From positions 1-26,863 of IMG/VR virus record IMGVR_UViG_3300042691_005476: a stretch of 26,863 nt of DNA. One strand, 5' to 3'. The notes beneath the pieces are model-generated. The model searched no databases. It was not told the origin of the DNA and saw only the letters and a program-made list of their open reading frames with translations. The DNA comes from a virus. The position numbers and the translations under genes were made by a program. Shown here piece by piece: positions 7,685 to 14,723 of the stretch; the first letter of the stretch is position 1, and the number at the start of each line of letters is the position of its first letter.

Positions 7685-8581
7685 ATGTCAGACGAAAAGA
7701 TTGAAGCCAAGGAAGAGGAAGTCATCGTTGCAGATGAGGCGGAGACGCCTGAGCCTGCTCCCCAGAAAGAAAAGGGCGATGAAATTTCTCCTGAAATTGG
7801 CATTGAAGCCCTCAAGCAACAGCTTGAGATGGAGCGCAATGCCCGCGCAGAAGCGGAAAAACGCGCTCGCATGGCGGAAAACACCGCCTCCAAAGCCTCT
7901 TATGAGGTGCAGGACAGCAATCTCCAGCTTATCGTGAGTGCGATTGACAGCGTTAACCGCACCAACACCATGCTGAAGCGCGACTATGCGGCGGCAATGC
8001 AGGCTGGAAACTTCGACGCGGCGGCTGAAATCCAGTCGCAGATGTCGATCAACGGCGCAAAGCTGCTCCAGTTGGAGAATGGCAAGGCGGCATTGACCGA
8101 AAGGCTCAAGAACCCGCCCCAGCAACAGCCGGAAATGCCTGCTGACCCGGTTGAGGCCATTGCATCCCAGCTTTCCCCGCGCTCTGCGGCATGGGTCAGG
8201 GCGCATCCTGAGTGCGTCCGTGACAAGCGCCTCTACATGAAGATGGTTGGAGCGCACAATATCGCCGTTGCTGACGGTTTTCAGGCGGATACGGACGAGT
8301 ATTTTGCGGAAATTGAGCGCCAGCTTGGCTATCGCAAGCCTCAGACGGCTGTTCAGCAGGATGATGAAGAGGAACCGACATCTATGGCGGCAAAACCCAT
8401 GGCTCGTAAGGCTCCTCCGCCCGCTGCGCCGTCATCTAGGGCTGCTTCCAACGGAACTGGCGGCAGAAACACCGTCACACTGACCCGTGAAGAGCGCGAA
8501 ATGGCGAATATCATGGGCATGACCCCTGAAGAGTACGCCAAGAACAAGGTTGCGCTGAAGAAAGAAGGGAAATTGCAGTAA
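7685..8581 (+). CDS. Probable head scaffolding protein
   Basis: 298 residues. An acidic, disordered N-terminus (residues 1-38, many Glu) leads into a long charged helix with coiled-coil character (about 40-160: ALKQQLEMERNARAEAEKRA and onwards). A conserved central block LSPRSAAWVRAHPECVRD...DTDEYFAEIERQLGY is followed by a Pro/Ala linker. The basic helical end LTREEREMANIMGMTPEEYA is typical of phage scaffold-like proteins that bind the coat through a C-terminal helix. It lies between the co-chaperonin and capsid genes. GGAGAAG precedes the start, and its TAA overlaps the next ATG by one base. No protease motif is visible. Assignment is from composition, architecture and position. Confidence 0.65.
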   Translation: MSDEKIEAKEEEVIVADEAETPEPAPQKEKGDEISPEIGIEALKQQLEMERNARAEAEKRARMAENTASKASYEVQDSNLQLIVSAIDSVNRTNTMLKRDYAAAMQAGNFDAAAEIQSQMSINGAKLLQLENGKAALTERLKNPPQQQPEMPADPVEAIASQLSPRSAAWVRAHPECVRDKRLYMKMVGAHNIAVADGFQADTDEYFAEIERQLGYRKPQTAVQQDDEEEPTSMAAKPMARKAPPPAAPSSRAASNGTGGRNTVTLTREEREMANIMGMTPEEYAKNKVALKKEGKLQ

Positions 8582-9162
8582 TGAGCAGCGAAAACACACC
8601 CGAAATCACCAAGCGCGGCCCCGGAAGGCCCGCCAAGGACATGCGGGACGCTCCTGTGGCGGAAACCCGCGAGGATATGCGTGCAGGACAGCGTGAAGAT
8701 GACCCGCGCGCCCGTGCTGAACGCCGTGCAGCGGAAATCCGCAAGCATCTGAAGGGCGACACCAGCGATGGCGCTGACCGTTTCTGGGTCGATCCGTCTA
8801 TCATCCCTGATGGCTGGTCCTACGAGTGGAAGCGCAAGACCATTTGGGGCAAGGAAGACCCGGCCCACGAGGTCGAGCTTGCGCGTCAGGGATGGGAAGC
8901 TGTTCCTGCATCGCGCCATCCGCAGATGATGCCCAAGGGCAACTGGCAGACCATTGAGCGCGACGGCATGATCCTGATGGAGCGCCCGAAGGTCCTGACC
9001 GACGACATCCACAAGGACAATTTGCGGAAGGCCCGCCTTCAGGTGAGGGCTAAGGAGGCGCAACTCAATCAGGCCCCTGAAGGCACGTTTGAGCGTGACG
9101 ATCCGCGTGTGAAGCCTTCGATCAAGAAGAGCTTCGAAGCGATGCCGATCAGCGACGAGTAG
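8581..9162 (+). CDS. Conserved phage protein with AT-hook-like N-terminus
   Basis: 193 residues. The N-terminus carries KRGPGRPAKD, an AT-hook-like motif that in other proteins binds the minor groove of AT-rich DNA. Conserved blocks follow: DRFWVDPSIIPDGWSYEWKR, GKEDPAHEV, GWEAVPASRHPQMMP and RDGMILMERPKVLTD. I recognise this as a family recurring beside scaffold and capsid genes in podoviruses of aquatic and alphaproteobacterial hosts, without an assigned function. It overlaps the scaffold-like stop by one base and is the last gene before a terminator. A minor head protein or DNA-associated assembly factor is possible. Confidence 0.7.
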   Translation: MSSENTPEITKRGPGRPAKDMRDAPVAETREDMRAGQREDDPRARAERRAAEIRKHLKGDTSDGADRFWVDPSIIPDGWSYEWKRKTIWGKEDPAHEVELARQGWEAVPASRHPQMMPKGNWQTIERDGMILMERPKVLTDDIHKDNLRKARLQVRAKEAQLNQAPEGTFERDDPRVKPSIKKSFEAMPISDE

Positions 9163-9186
9163 CCCTAACCGGGGACCACGAGCGAG

Positions 9187-9219
9187 CGCCGTCCATTAAC
9201 TTGGGCGGCGTTTGTTTTT
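9187..9219 (+). terminator. Rho-independent terminator before the capsid operon
   Basis: CGCCGTCC (9187-9194) pairs with GGGCGGCG (9203-9210) with one G-U pair and an 8-nt loop, followed by TTTGTTTTT. The promoter at 9225 begins a few bases later, so upstream and capsid transcription look insulated. Confidence 0.85.
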
Positions 9220-9224
9220 GCGTA

Positions 9225-9253
9225 TTGTCAAGTTGCATTTTCGGGCTTATAAA
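9225..9253 (+). promoter_or_regulatory. Sigma70-like promoter for head genes
   Basis: TTGTCA (9225-9230), a 17-base spacer, and TATAAA (9248-9253) closely match the sigma70 consensus. It lies between a terminator and the first head gene, leaving a leader of about 90 nt. It is the best promoter candidate in the window, and suggests that capsid genes are read by host RNA polymerase. Confidence 0.7.
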
Positions 9254-9349
9254 CACCCCATTCCTTCCCGGTGAAGGATTAACCTTTGTCTGATCGCCCT
9301 GCGGCTCGGTGCCGATTTTGTGGTGATTGTCCATTAAGGAGAAACCGGG

Positions 9350-9937
9350 ATGGCGAATACCAACGCCCCTTTCGGCTTCCGTGTTTATCGCGGCATGGGT
9401 GCTGATCCCACCTATGAACTCTCTGTCCGTCTCATCAAGTCGGACAACACGACCGCCATCTATTTTGGCGACCCCGTCAGCAACCTCAACACCGGATACA
9501 TCACCCGCGCCACCGCTGGCACGGCGCAGATTTCCGGCATCTTCGCAGGCTGCAAGTACCTCTCCACATCGCAGAAGCGCACCGTCTGGTCGAACTACTG
9601 GCCGGGTTCGGACGCCGCTGCTGACGTCGAGGCGTATCTCGTTGACGCCCCGAATGCTCAGTTCGTCGTGCAGGCTGGCGGCACCGCCATCGGCCTCGCT
9701 GACATGGGTCTGAACATTCAGTTCAACCTCGGCACGGGCAACGCTTCCACTGGCATCTCTGGTGCCTATGTGGAAAGCCCCGCCGTCACCGCAACGCTTC
9801 CGTTCCGCATCATCGGCTTCATCGAAAGCCCTCCCGGTGCAAACGGAACCGACATCACATCTGCCTACAACCAGATCATTGTCGGCTTCAACAATGTCAC
9901 CAGCCGCAACAACGGCGCTGGTCCGACAGGCATCTAA
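9350..9937 (+). CDS. Head structural protein (decoration or minor capsid type)
   Basis: 195 residues, with a strong AAGGAG site and a promoter directly upstream. The opening MANTNAPFGFRVYRG matches a phage structural family that starts with (A)N-x-N-A-P-F-G-F-R and sits beside the major capsid gene. The rest is Gly/Ala/Thr-rich and predicted beta, with conserved-looking GDPVSNLNTGYITRA, GIFAGCKY and FRIIGFIESPPG. No catalytic residues are apparent. Because it is first in the operon, it is probably made in large amounts; a decoration protein is the likeliest role, a second coat protein the alternative. Confidence 0.65.
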   Translation: MANTNAPFGFRVYRGMGADPTYELSVRLIKSDNTTAIYFGDPVSNLNTGYITRATAGTAQISGIFAGCKYLSTSQKRTVWSNYWPGSDAAADVEAYLVDAPNAQFVVQAGGTAIGLADMGLNIQFNLGTGNASTGISGAYVESPAVTATLPFRIIGFIESPPGANGTDITSAYNQIIVGFNNVTSRNNGAGPTGI

Positions 9938-9952
9938 GAGGAGTAGGGACCC

Positions 9953-10864
9953 ATGGCTGTTAATCTCAGCGCAATTAAGGACCTTCTCCTCCCCGGCCTG
10001 CGGGGCATTGAAGGCAAGTACGAGCAAATTCCGTCTCAGTACGACAAGATTTTCACCAAGCACGAGAGCCGCATGGCGCTGGAGCGTACCGCTGAAATGC
10101 GTTACCTCGGCCTCGCGCAGCTTAAGACCGAAGGCGGCCAGACCGCTTTCGACAACGGCGCTGGTGAGCGTTATGTCTACAATCAGGAGCATACGGAAAT
10201 CGCTCTCGGTTACGCGATCACCCGCAAGGCGATTGACGACAACCTCTACAAGACGCAGTTCCAGCCCTCCAACCTCGGCCTGATCGAAAGCTTCAATCAG
10301 ACCAAGGAAATCTACGGCGCGAACGTCATCAACACCTCCACGACCTACAACGCGGCGGTGGGCGGTGACGGCAAGGCCCTGATCGCCACCGATCACCCGA
10401 TTGATGGCGGAACGGTTGCCAACCGCCCCGCGACTGACGTTGAACTCAACGAAGCGACCCTGCTTTCGGGCATGATCGCCATCCGTACCGCGTTCAAGGA
10501 TCAGGCTGGCCTGAAGGTCTTCGCCCGCGCCCGCAAGCTGCTGGTTCCCCCGCAGCTTGAGCCTGTCGCAATCCGCCTCACCAAGTCGGAACTGCGCCCC
10601 GGCACAGCGGACAATGACGTCAATGCCATCATCAGCACGAGCGGTGGTCTGCCGGAAGGCTACATGACCAACGACTTCCTGACGTCGGCGACGGCATGGT
10701 TCCTGCTCACGAACATCGACGGCCTCTCCTACATGGAGCGCGTCAAGTTCGAAACGGACATGCAGGTGGACTTCGTGACGGACAACCTGCTGGTCAAGGG
10801 ATATGAGAGATATTCCTTCGGCTATTACAACTGGCGCGCGATTTGGGGTTCCCTCCCCACCTAA
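9953..10864 (+). CDS. Major capsid protein
   Basis: 303 residues, preceded by GAGGAG. The pattern resembles Mu gpT-like/HK97-fold coat proteins: N-terminal LLLPGLRGIEGKYEQIPSQY, a central LGYAITRKAIDDNLY, KVFARARKLLVPPQLEPVA, and a C-terminal GYERYSFGYYNWRAIWG. The segment QAGLKVFARARKLLVPPQLEP is particularly typical of these coat proteins. Length fits an HK97-type coat without a large N-terminal delta domain, consistent with a separate scaffold upstream. It follows the small head protein by 15 bases. A nuclease gene lies immediately downstream. Confidence 0.85.
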   Translation: MAVNLSAIKDLLLPGLRGIEGKYEQIPSQYDKIFTKHESRMALERTAEMRYLGLAQLKTEGGQTAFDNGAGERYVYNQEHTEIALGYAITRKAIDDNLYKTQFQPSNLGLIESFNQTKEIYGANVINTSTTYNAAVGGDGKALIATDHPIDGGTVANRPATDVELNEATLLSGMIAIRTAFKDQAGLKVFARARKLLVPPQLEPVAIRLTKSELRPGTADNDVNAIISTSGGLPEGYMTNDFLTSATAWFLLTNIDGLSYMERVKFETDMQVDFVTDNLLVKGYERYSFGYYNWRAIWGSLPT

Positions 10865-10874
10865 GCGTGCAGTG

Positions 10875-11321
10875 ATGTCTGACGAGTTGAGGAAGCAAAA
10901 AGACAGGGAGCGCGCGGCAGCCTACCGCCGTGCGAACCCTGAAAAGGCCAAGGAAACAAGCCGCAGGGCAAATGCAAAGCGGCGGAAAGACCCGGCCATT
11001 GTTGTCTCAATCCGTGAGTACCAAAAAGAGTACCGGGACAAAAACCGGGAAGCTCTTGCGGCCAAGGAACGCGAACGGAAGTTCGGCATAACCCACGCGG
11101 AGTATGCCGAACTCCACAAGAACCAAGGTGGCGTCTGCGCCATCTGCAAGAAGCCTGAGACGGCAACGCGGAACGGCAAGGTGAAATCGCTCGCGGTGGA
11201 TCACTGCCACACCACAGGACGCATCAGGGGCTTGCTCTGCGCAGACTGCAACACTGGGATTGGGAAGCTGAAGGAAGACCGGAATATCTTCTTGGCGGCG
11301 ATCCAGTATCTGGACACCTGA
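10875..11321 (+). CDS. Recombination endonuclease VII-like nuclease
   Basis: 148 residues from ATG 10875 (GTG 10872 is an alternative); the frame is open further upstream but that part overlaps the capsid gene. A basic N-terminal half (about 1-69) precedes the nuclease core FGITHAEYAELHKNQGGVCA. Zinc ligand pairs C88-x2-C91 and C122-x2-C125 flank D109-H110-C111-H112, and ADCNTGIGKLKED follows. This is the His-Me/HNH fold of T4 endonuclease VII, which resolves branched DNA; many phage relatives act as free-standing mobile nucleases. Its position between two structural genes, with a weak ribosome site, suggests insertion. Whether it resolves junctions for packaging or homes is unknown. Confidence 0.85.
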   Translation: MSDELRKQKDRERAAAYRRANPEKAKETSRRANAKRRKDPAIVVSIREYQKEYRDKNREALAAKERERKFGITHAEYAELHKNQGGVCAICKKPETATRNGKVKSLAVDHCHTTGRIRGLLCADCNTGIGKLKEDRNIFLAAIQYLDT

Positions 11322-11386
11322 TCTGGGCCAACTCATTGCGCCGACCGCGCCCAGCGGACTTTGCACAGACGGCGTGATGTAAGTGC

Positions 11387-11393
11387 AAGGAGG
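11387..11393 (+). promoter_or_regulatory. Consensus Shine-Dalgarno that sets a TTG start
   Basis: AAGGAGG at 11387-11393 lies 5 bases before TTG at 11399. No ATG or GTG is better placed in this frame, so the downstream structural gene probably uses the rare TTG start. Confidence 0.75.
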
Positions 11394-11398
11394 TTCCC

Positions 11399-11851
11399 TT
11401 GGGAACGACAACCTTCACCGGACCCGTCAAGGCCGGAACCATTCCGAACACCAGTGGCTCGACGCTGGGTTCGAATGTGAAGAACACAGGCTGGGTGCTG
11501 ATGGCCCAGTCCTCTGCGGTCACGCAGGCCAGTGGTGCCACTGACATCGTGATCCCCGCGAACAGCCAGATTGTTGACATCAAGGTGTTTGTGACCGTCG
11601 CCTTCACGGGCGCGGCTACGACCTTTGGCGTCGGCACGACTGCATCTGCCACGTTCCTTACGGCGGCTGGTGCGCTGGATGGTGCTGCTGTTGGCCCGCT
11701 GACGGCCACACCCGGCACCGACGCCACGCGCAACGGCAACTGGATCGATGTTGGCACGACTGACCGCAAGATCGCGGTCACATCCACCAACACTGGCTCT
11801 GGAGTGGCGAACATCGTCGTCACCTACCTCCAGAACCGTGACGCAACCTAA
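11399..11851 (+). CDS. Small beta-rich virion protein (head decoration or fibre type)
   Basis: 150 residues starting at TTG, chosen because of the perfect Shine-Dalgarno upstream. The sequence is Thr/Gly/Ala/Val-rich with alternating hydrophobic residues and no Cys: FTGPVKAGTIPNTSG at the start, ATDIVIPANSQIVDIKVFVTV in the middle and GVANIVVTYLQNRDA at the end. This looks like an all-beta decoration or head-fibre protein, and its place after the coat gene agrees. The nuclease gene separates it from the coat gene. Confidence 0.65.
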   Translation: MGTTTFTGPVKAGTIPNTSGSTLGSNVKNTGWVLMAQSSAVTQASGATDIVIPANSQIVDIKVFVTVAFTGAATTFGVGTTASATFLTAAGALDGAAVGPLTATPGTDATRNGNWIDVGTTDRKIAVTSTNTGSGVANIVVTYLQNRDAT

Positions 11852-11870
11852 TCTGTAAGGAGCAGATGAC

Positions 11871-12122
11871 ATGGAAAAGATGAAGGGCGTTGCCCCGAAG
11901 AAGAACACGCCGGAACTTGTGGCTGGCAACAAGGACGTCGTCGCCGCTGCGCGCAAGATGCGCAAGTCTGGCGGCAAGGCCATGAAGGACAAGAAGGAGA
12001 TGGGCAAGATGGCTGGCAAGATGTCCGCCATGCGTGCTGATCGCAAGCCGCGCAAGTCTGGCGGCATCTGCGCTTCGGACTGGACGGCGGCGCAGGGCGA
12101 GGGCCAGAAGCCGCGCGGCTAA
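11871..12122 (+). CDS. Small basic KSGGK-motif protein
   Basis: 83 residues, preceded by AAGGAG. It is rich in Lys and Met with two RKSGG motifs (MRKSGGKAM, RKPRKSGGICA). RADRKPRKSGG closely matches [11 protein letters not shown] in the 462-residue protein at 5496, so the two probably share origin or binding partner. It is likely disordered or helical and nucleic-acid- or protein-binding by charge; no family function is known to me. It closes the capsid operon before a terminator. Confidence 0.65.
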   Translation: MEKMKGVAPKKNTPELVAGNKDVVAAARKMRKSGGKAMKDKKEMGKMAGKMSAMRADRKPRKSGGICASDWTAAQGEGQKPRG

Positions 12123-12125
12123 GTG

Positions 12126-12164
12126 TTCTGCGCGGTTCCGTCCCTCCCCTAGGGCTGCGCAGAA
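12126..12164 (+). repeat. Inverted repeat in the leader of the terminator region
   Basis: TTCTGCGC (12126-12133) and GCGCAGAA (12157-12164) are a perfect 8-bp inverted repeat with a 23-nt loop, just upstream of the terminator at 12188. It would form an additional RNA hairpin at the transcript end. Confidence 0.5.
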
Positions 12165-12187
12165 AGTCCCTGTGGTTGGGGGCTTTT

Positions 12188-12224
12188 GGGGCGGGGTGTT
12201 GTCATGGCACTCCGCCCCATTTTC
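12188..12224 (+). terminator. Rho-independent terminator after the capsid operon
   Basis: GGGGCGGGGTG (12188-12198) pairs with CACTCCGCCCC (12208-12218) with one G-U pair and a 9-nt loop, followed by ATTTTC. The very stable stem and short T tract fit an intrinsic terminator, possibly leaky because no clear promoter is visible before the next gene. Confidence 0.75.
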
Positions 12225-12237
12225 TTAGGAGACATTC

Positions 12238-12477
12238 ATGGCAAAGACGCCTGCATGGACCCGCAAGGAGGGCAAGAACCCTTCCGGCGGACTGAACGAA
12301 AAGGGCCGCGCCTCGCTGCGCGCGCAGGGTCACGACATCAAGCGCCCGCAGCCTGAAGGCGGCCCCCGCAAGAACAGCTTCTGCGCTCGCATGGGCGGCA
12401 TGCCCGGTCCGATGAAGGACGAGAGCGGCAAGCCCACCCGCAAAGCGCTCGCACTGAGGAAATGGAAATGCCCATGA
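12238..12477 (+). CDS. Small conserved basic phage protein (AWTRKEGKNPSGG family)
   Basis: 79 residues with AGGAG upstream. It matches a widespread small phage family recognised by AWTRKEGKNPSGGLNEKGRAS near the N-terminus and by SFCARMGGMPGPMKDESGK and RKALALRKWKC near the C-terminus (possibly DUF6321; recalled, not checked). It has two Cys and many Lys/Arg. Function is unknown; the usual setting is between head and tail genes. Its end overlaps the next small gene by 10 bases. Confidence 0.8.
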   Translation: MAKTPAWTRKEGKNPSGGLNEKGRASLRAQGHDIKRPQPEGGPRKNSFCARMGGMPGPMKDESGKPTRKALALRKWKCP

Positions 12478-12635
12478 AACCTGTATGGGAAAAGAAGCTC
12501 CCCAAGGACCACAAGTCCAAGCCGATGAAGGCTCACCAGATCAAGCAGGCCAAGGCAAAGGCCCGCGCTGCTGGACGGCCTTACCCAAATGCGGTAGACA
12601 ACATCGCAGTGTCCCGCTCCAGTAAGAAGGGTTAA
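12468..12635 (+). CDS. Very small basic protein (GRPYPNAVDN motif)
   Basis: 55 residues from ATG 12468, favoured over ATG 12474 because GAGGA at 12456-12460 is 7 bases upstream. The frame encodes PVWEKKLPKDHKSKPM, a Lys/Ala helix, then AGRPYPNAVDNIAVSRSSKKG; the GRPYPN-x-VDN sequence recurs in small phage proteins. It overlaps the previous gene by 10 bases in another frame. No function is known. It is short, but start signal, spacing and conserved motif support it. Confidence 0.7.
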   Translation: MPMKPVWEKKLPKDHKSKPMKAHQIKQAKAKARAAGRPYPNAVDNIAVSRSSKKG

Positions 12636-12638
12636 CTT

Positions 12639-13292
12639 ATGCAGACGATCACCGCCACAGTTGGCCCCCTCACCGCAGCGGATGCCGATGGTATTTGCGC
12701 ATCTCAGACGCCAGCGGGCGCTGGGGCGCTCACCCTTGACGGCGCTCTCGTCAGTGGCGGCGTTGCCGTTCTGGACACAGCGCGCCGCGTGCTGATCACC
12801 GCAGCGGCGGATGAGAGTGCGAAGACATTCACCATCACTGGCACATCATACAATGGGCGCGTCCAGTCGGAGACGATTGCTGGCCCGAACGCTACGACCG
12901 CGCAGTCCGTTCTGGACTACAAGACGGTGACCTCTGTCACCATCAGCGCTGCTGCGGCGGGAGCGATCACGGTCGGCACGAATGGCGTGGCGTCCTCGCG
13001 TTGGCTCCGTCTTGATAGCTGGGCCTTCGCTCAGGTCGGCCTTCAGGTCGATGTCAGCGGAACCATCAACTACACGGTCCAGCAAACATTCGATGATCCC
13101 AATGACCCGACCAGCCCGGTGTCTGCCGCCAGCGTGATCTGGGCGAACAGCGGTGACAGCGCTGTGGTGTCGAAGGCTGTGGATGCACAAAGCTTTTACG
13201 CCTATGCGCCGACCTTCATCAAGATCACGGCCAACAGCGGCACAGGCTCTGCCAAGCTGACCGCCGTCCAGTATGGCAACGTGCCGCTCTAA
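12639..13292 (+). CDS. Beta-rich virion structural protein
   Basis: 217 residues, with a modest AAGGG site upstream. LTAADADGICASQTPAGAGA, GVAVLDTARRVLITAAADES, FTITGTSYNGRVQSETIAG and TVTSVTISAAAAGAITVGTNG form a pattern common to an unnamed phage structural family. It is Ala/Thr/Val/Gly-rich, predicted all-beta, without Cys beyond one. It lies before the adaptor gene, which suggests a head-surface, head-completion or neck protein. Which of these is undetermined. Confidence 0.7.
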   Translation: MQTITATVGPLTAADADGICASQTPAGAGALTLDGALVSGGVAVLDTARRVLITAAADESAKTFTITGTSYNGRVQSETIAGPNATTAQSVLDYKTVTSVTISAAAAGAITVGTNGVASSRWLRLDSWAFAQVGLQVDVSGTINYTVQQTFDDPNDPTSPVSAASVIWANSGDSAVVSKAVDAQSFYAYAPTFIKITANSGTGSAKLTAVQYGNVPL

Positions 13293-13313
13293 CAGTGCCT
13301 GCGGAGGGCGTAG

Positions 13314-14009
13314 ATGACGACCAGCGGAACCTATAGCTACAACCCGTCCATCGGGGAGGTGGTTCTCTACGCCTTCAATCTCTGCCAGATCAGGTCCACA
13401 TCTCTGGCGGCGGAGCATCTGAACTCCGCGCGTCAGGCCATGAACATGATGCTCTCGCGCTGGAGCAACATGGGCGTGAACCTGTGGAAGGTGGACACCG
13501 AAACCGTCACGCTGATCGCAGGCCAGTCCACCTACTCGGTCCCCGCCGACACGGTGATGATCTTGGATATGTATGCGCGCACGCCGTCTGGCACGTCGAA
13601 CACCGACCGTATTATGATGCCGATCAGCCGCACTGAATATGCCAGCTACCCGAACAAGGCCCAGCAGGGCTTTCCTACCGTGTTCTGGTTCGACCGCCTG
13701 ATCAATCCGACCGTGACCATCTGGCCCGTGCCGGATGGCACTGGAAACCCCACGACCATCACCTACTACCGCGTGACACAAGTGCAGGACGCCAATCTTC
13801 CGGGCGGCGAAACCATCGACGTGCCGTACCGCTGGCTCGACGCATTTGCCAACGGTCTGGCCTACTATCTTTCGCGCATCTGGCAGCCGCAACTCACCGC
13901 CCAACTCAAGGCGGAGGCGGACGAGGCCTACACGATTGCCGCCAATCAGGACACCGAGAACGTCAGCGTTTACATTTCCCCGCAGCTTGGCGGCTATTTC
14001 AGGAGCTAG
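13314..14009 (+). CDS. Head-to-tail adaptor, P22 gp4-like
   Basis: 231 residues, with GGAGGG upstream. The helical N-terminus IGEVVLYAFNLCQIRSTSL...LNSARQAMNMMLSRWSNMGV and following LW...QSTYSVPAD, TIWPVPDG and PYRWLDAFANGLAYYLSRIW match tail accessory factor/adaptor proteins related to P22 gp4, which bind below the portal and close the filled head. The family uses a helical bundle with a beta insertion, which fits the predicted alternation here. A second adaptor-like gene is at 21888, so the two may form successive rings, or one may be a stopper. Confidence 0.65.
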   Translation: MTTSGTYSYNPSIGEVVLYAFNLCQIRSTSLAAEHLNSARQAMNMMLSRWSNMGVNLWKVDTETVTLIAGQSTYSVPADTVMILDMYARTPSGTSNTDRIMMPISRTEYASYPNKAQQGFPTVFWFDRLINPTVTIWPVPDGTGNPTTITYYRVTQVQDANLPGGETIDVPYRWLDAFANGLAYYLSRIWQPQLTAQLKAEADEAYTIAANQDTENVSVYISPQLGGYFRS

Positions 14010-14012
14010 GCC

Positions 14013-14723
14013 ATGAGGCCGCACGGCAGGGCAAAGGTCAGCACGCGGAACCCGGAGGCTTTTGCCATCTGTGACGACTGCGGCTTCCTGTTCAATCACT
14101 CCGAACTGCGCTGGCAGCTTCAGTGGTCGGGCAATAAGCTCGTCAACCTGAAGCAGCTTGTCTGCCGCCGCTGCAATGACATCCCGCAGACCCAGCTTCG
14201 CGCCATCGTGCTGCCCGCCGATCCGATGCCCATCGCCAACCCGCGCGTCCAGAACTATCAGGCGGCGGTCACCGACTACCGCACGACATCCGGCCAGAAC
14301 ACGGTTGACCCGACCACAGGCATCCCGATCCCCGGCAATACGATGCGGATCACGGAGAACGACGACTACCGCGTCACCCAGCAGACGGGCGGCGCGCGCG
14401 GCAGCGTGAACACCAAGCCCGGAACGGACCCCAATGCGGTCACCTACCGCAACATCTTCGGGGCGGTGGACAATGGCTCTGGCCTGATCCGCCTGACGCT
14501 CAACACGACGAACGGCATGATCACCGGGCAGCAAGTGACCGTGCGCGATGTCGTCGGCACCACAGAGGCGAACGGCAACTGGACGATCACCGTCATCAGC
14601 TTGACGGAGGTCGATCTGAACGGCTCCGCATTTGCAAGCGCCTATTCATCCGGCGGATATGTTGTCAACAACCCGTCGCTGCCCTATAACTTCGAAGAAA
14701 TTCCAAAGACAGGTACGCTCTGA
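14013..14723 (+). CDS. Zinc-ribbon virion protein with C-terminal FCCH-like beta domain
   Basis: 236 residues, with AGGAG at 14001-14005. The N-terminus has C20-x2-C23...C51-x2-C54, a probable structural zinc site, inside a conserved phage block (NPEAFAICDDCGFLFNH...LRWQ, QLRAIVLPADPMPIANPRVQ). Residues about 145-215 resemble the small beta domain called E1 FCCH in some annotations (LIRLTLNTTNGMITGQQVTV, then NGNWTITVISLTEVDLNGS), also present in the tail nozzle protein at 22605. It follows the adaptor by three bases and probably belongs to the neck or tail. The TGA overlaps the next ATG by one base. Confidence 0.7.
   Translation: MRPHGRAKVSTRNPEAFAICDDCGFLFNHSELRWQLQWSGNKLVNLKQLVCRRCNDIPQTQLRAIVLPADPMPIANPRVQNYQAAVTDYRTTSGQNTVDPTTGIPIPGNTMRITENDDYRVTQQTGGARGSVNTKPGTDPNAVTYRNIFGAVDNGSGLIRLTLNTTNGMITGQQVTVRDVVGTTEANGNWTITVISLTEVDLNGSAFASAYSSGGYVVNNPSLPYNFEEIPKTGTL

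Noticed and set aside
10803-10874. Extended start of the endonuclease VII-like gene inside the capsid gene
   Set aside because: The extra residues do not belong to the family and overlap the conserved capsid end; ATG 10875 lies just after the capsid stop.
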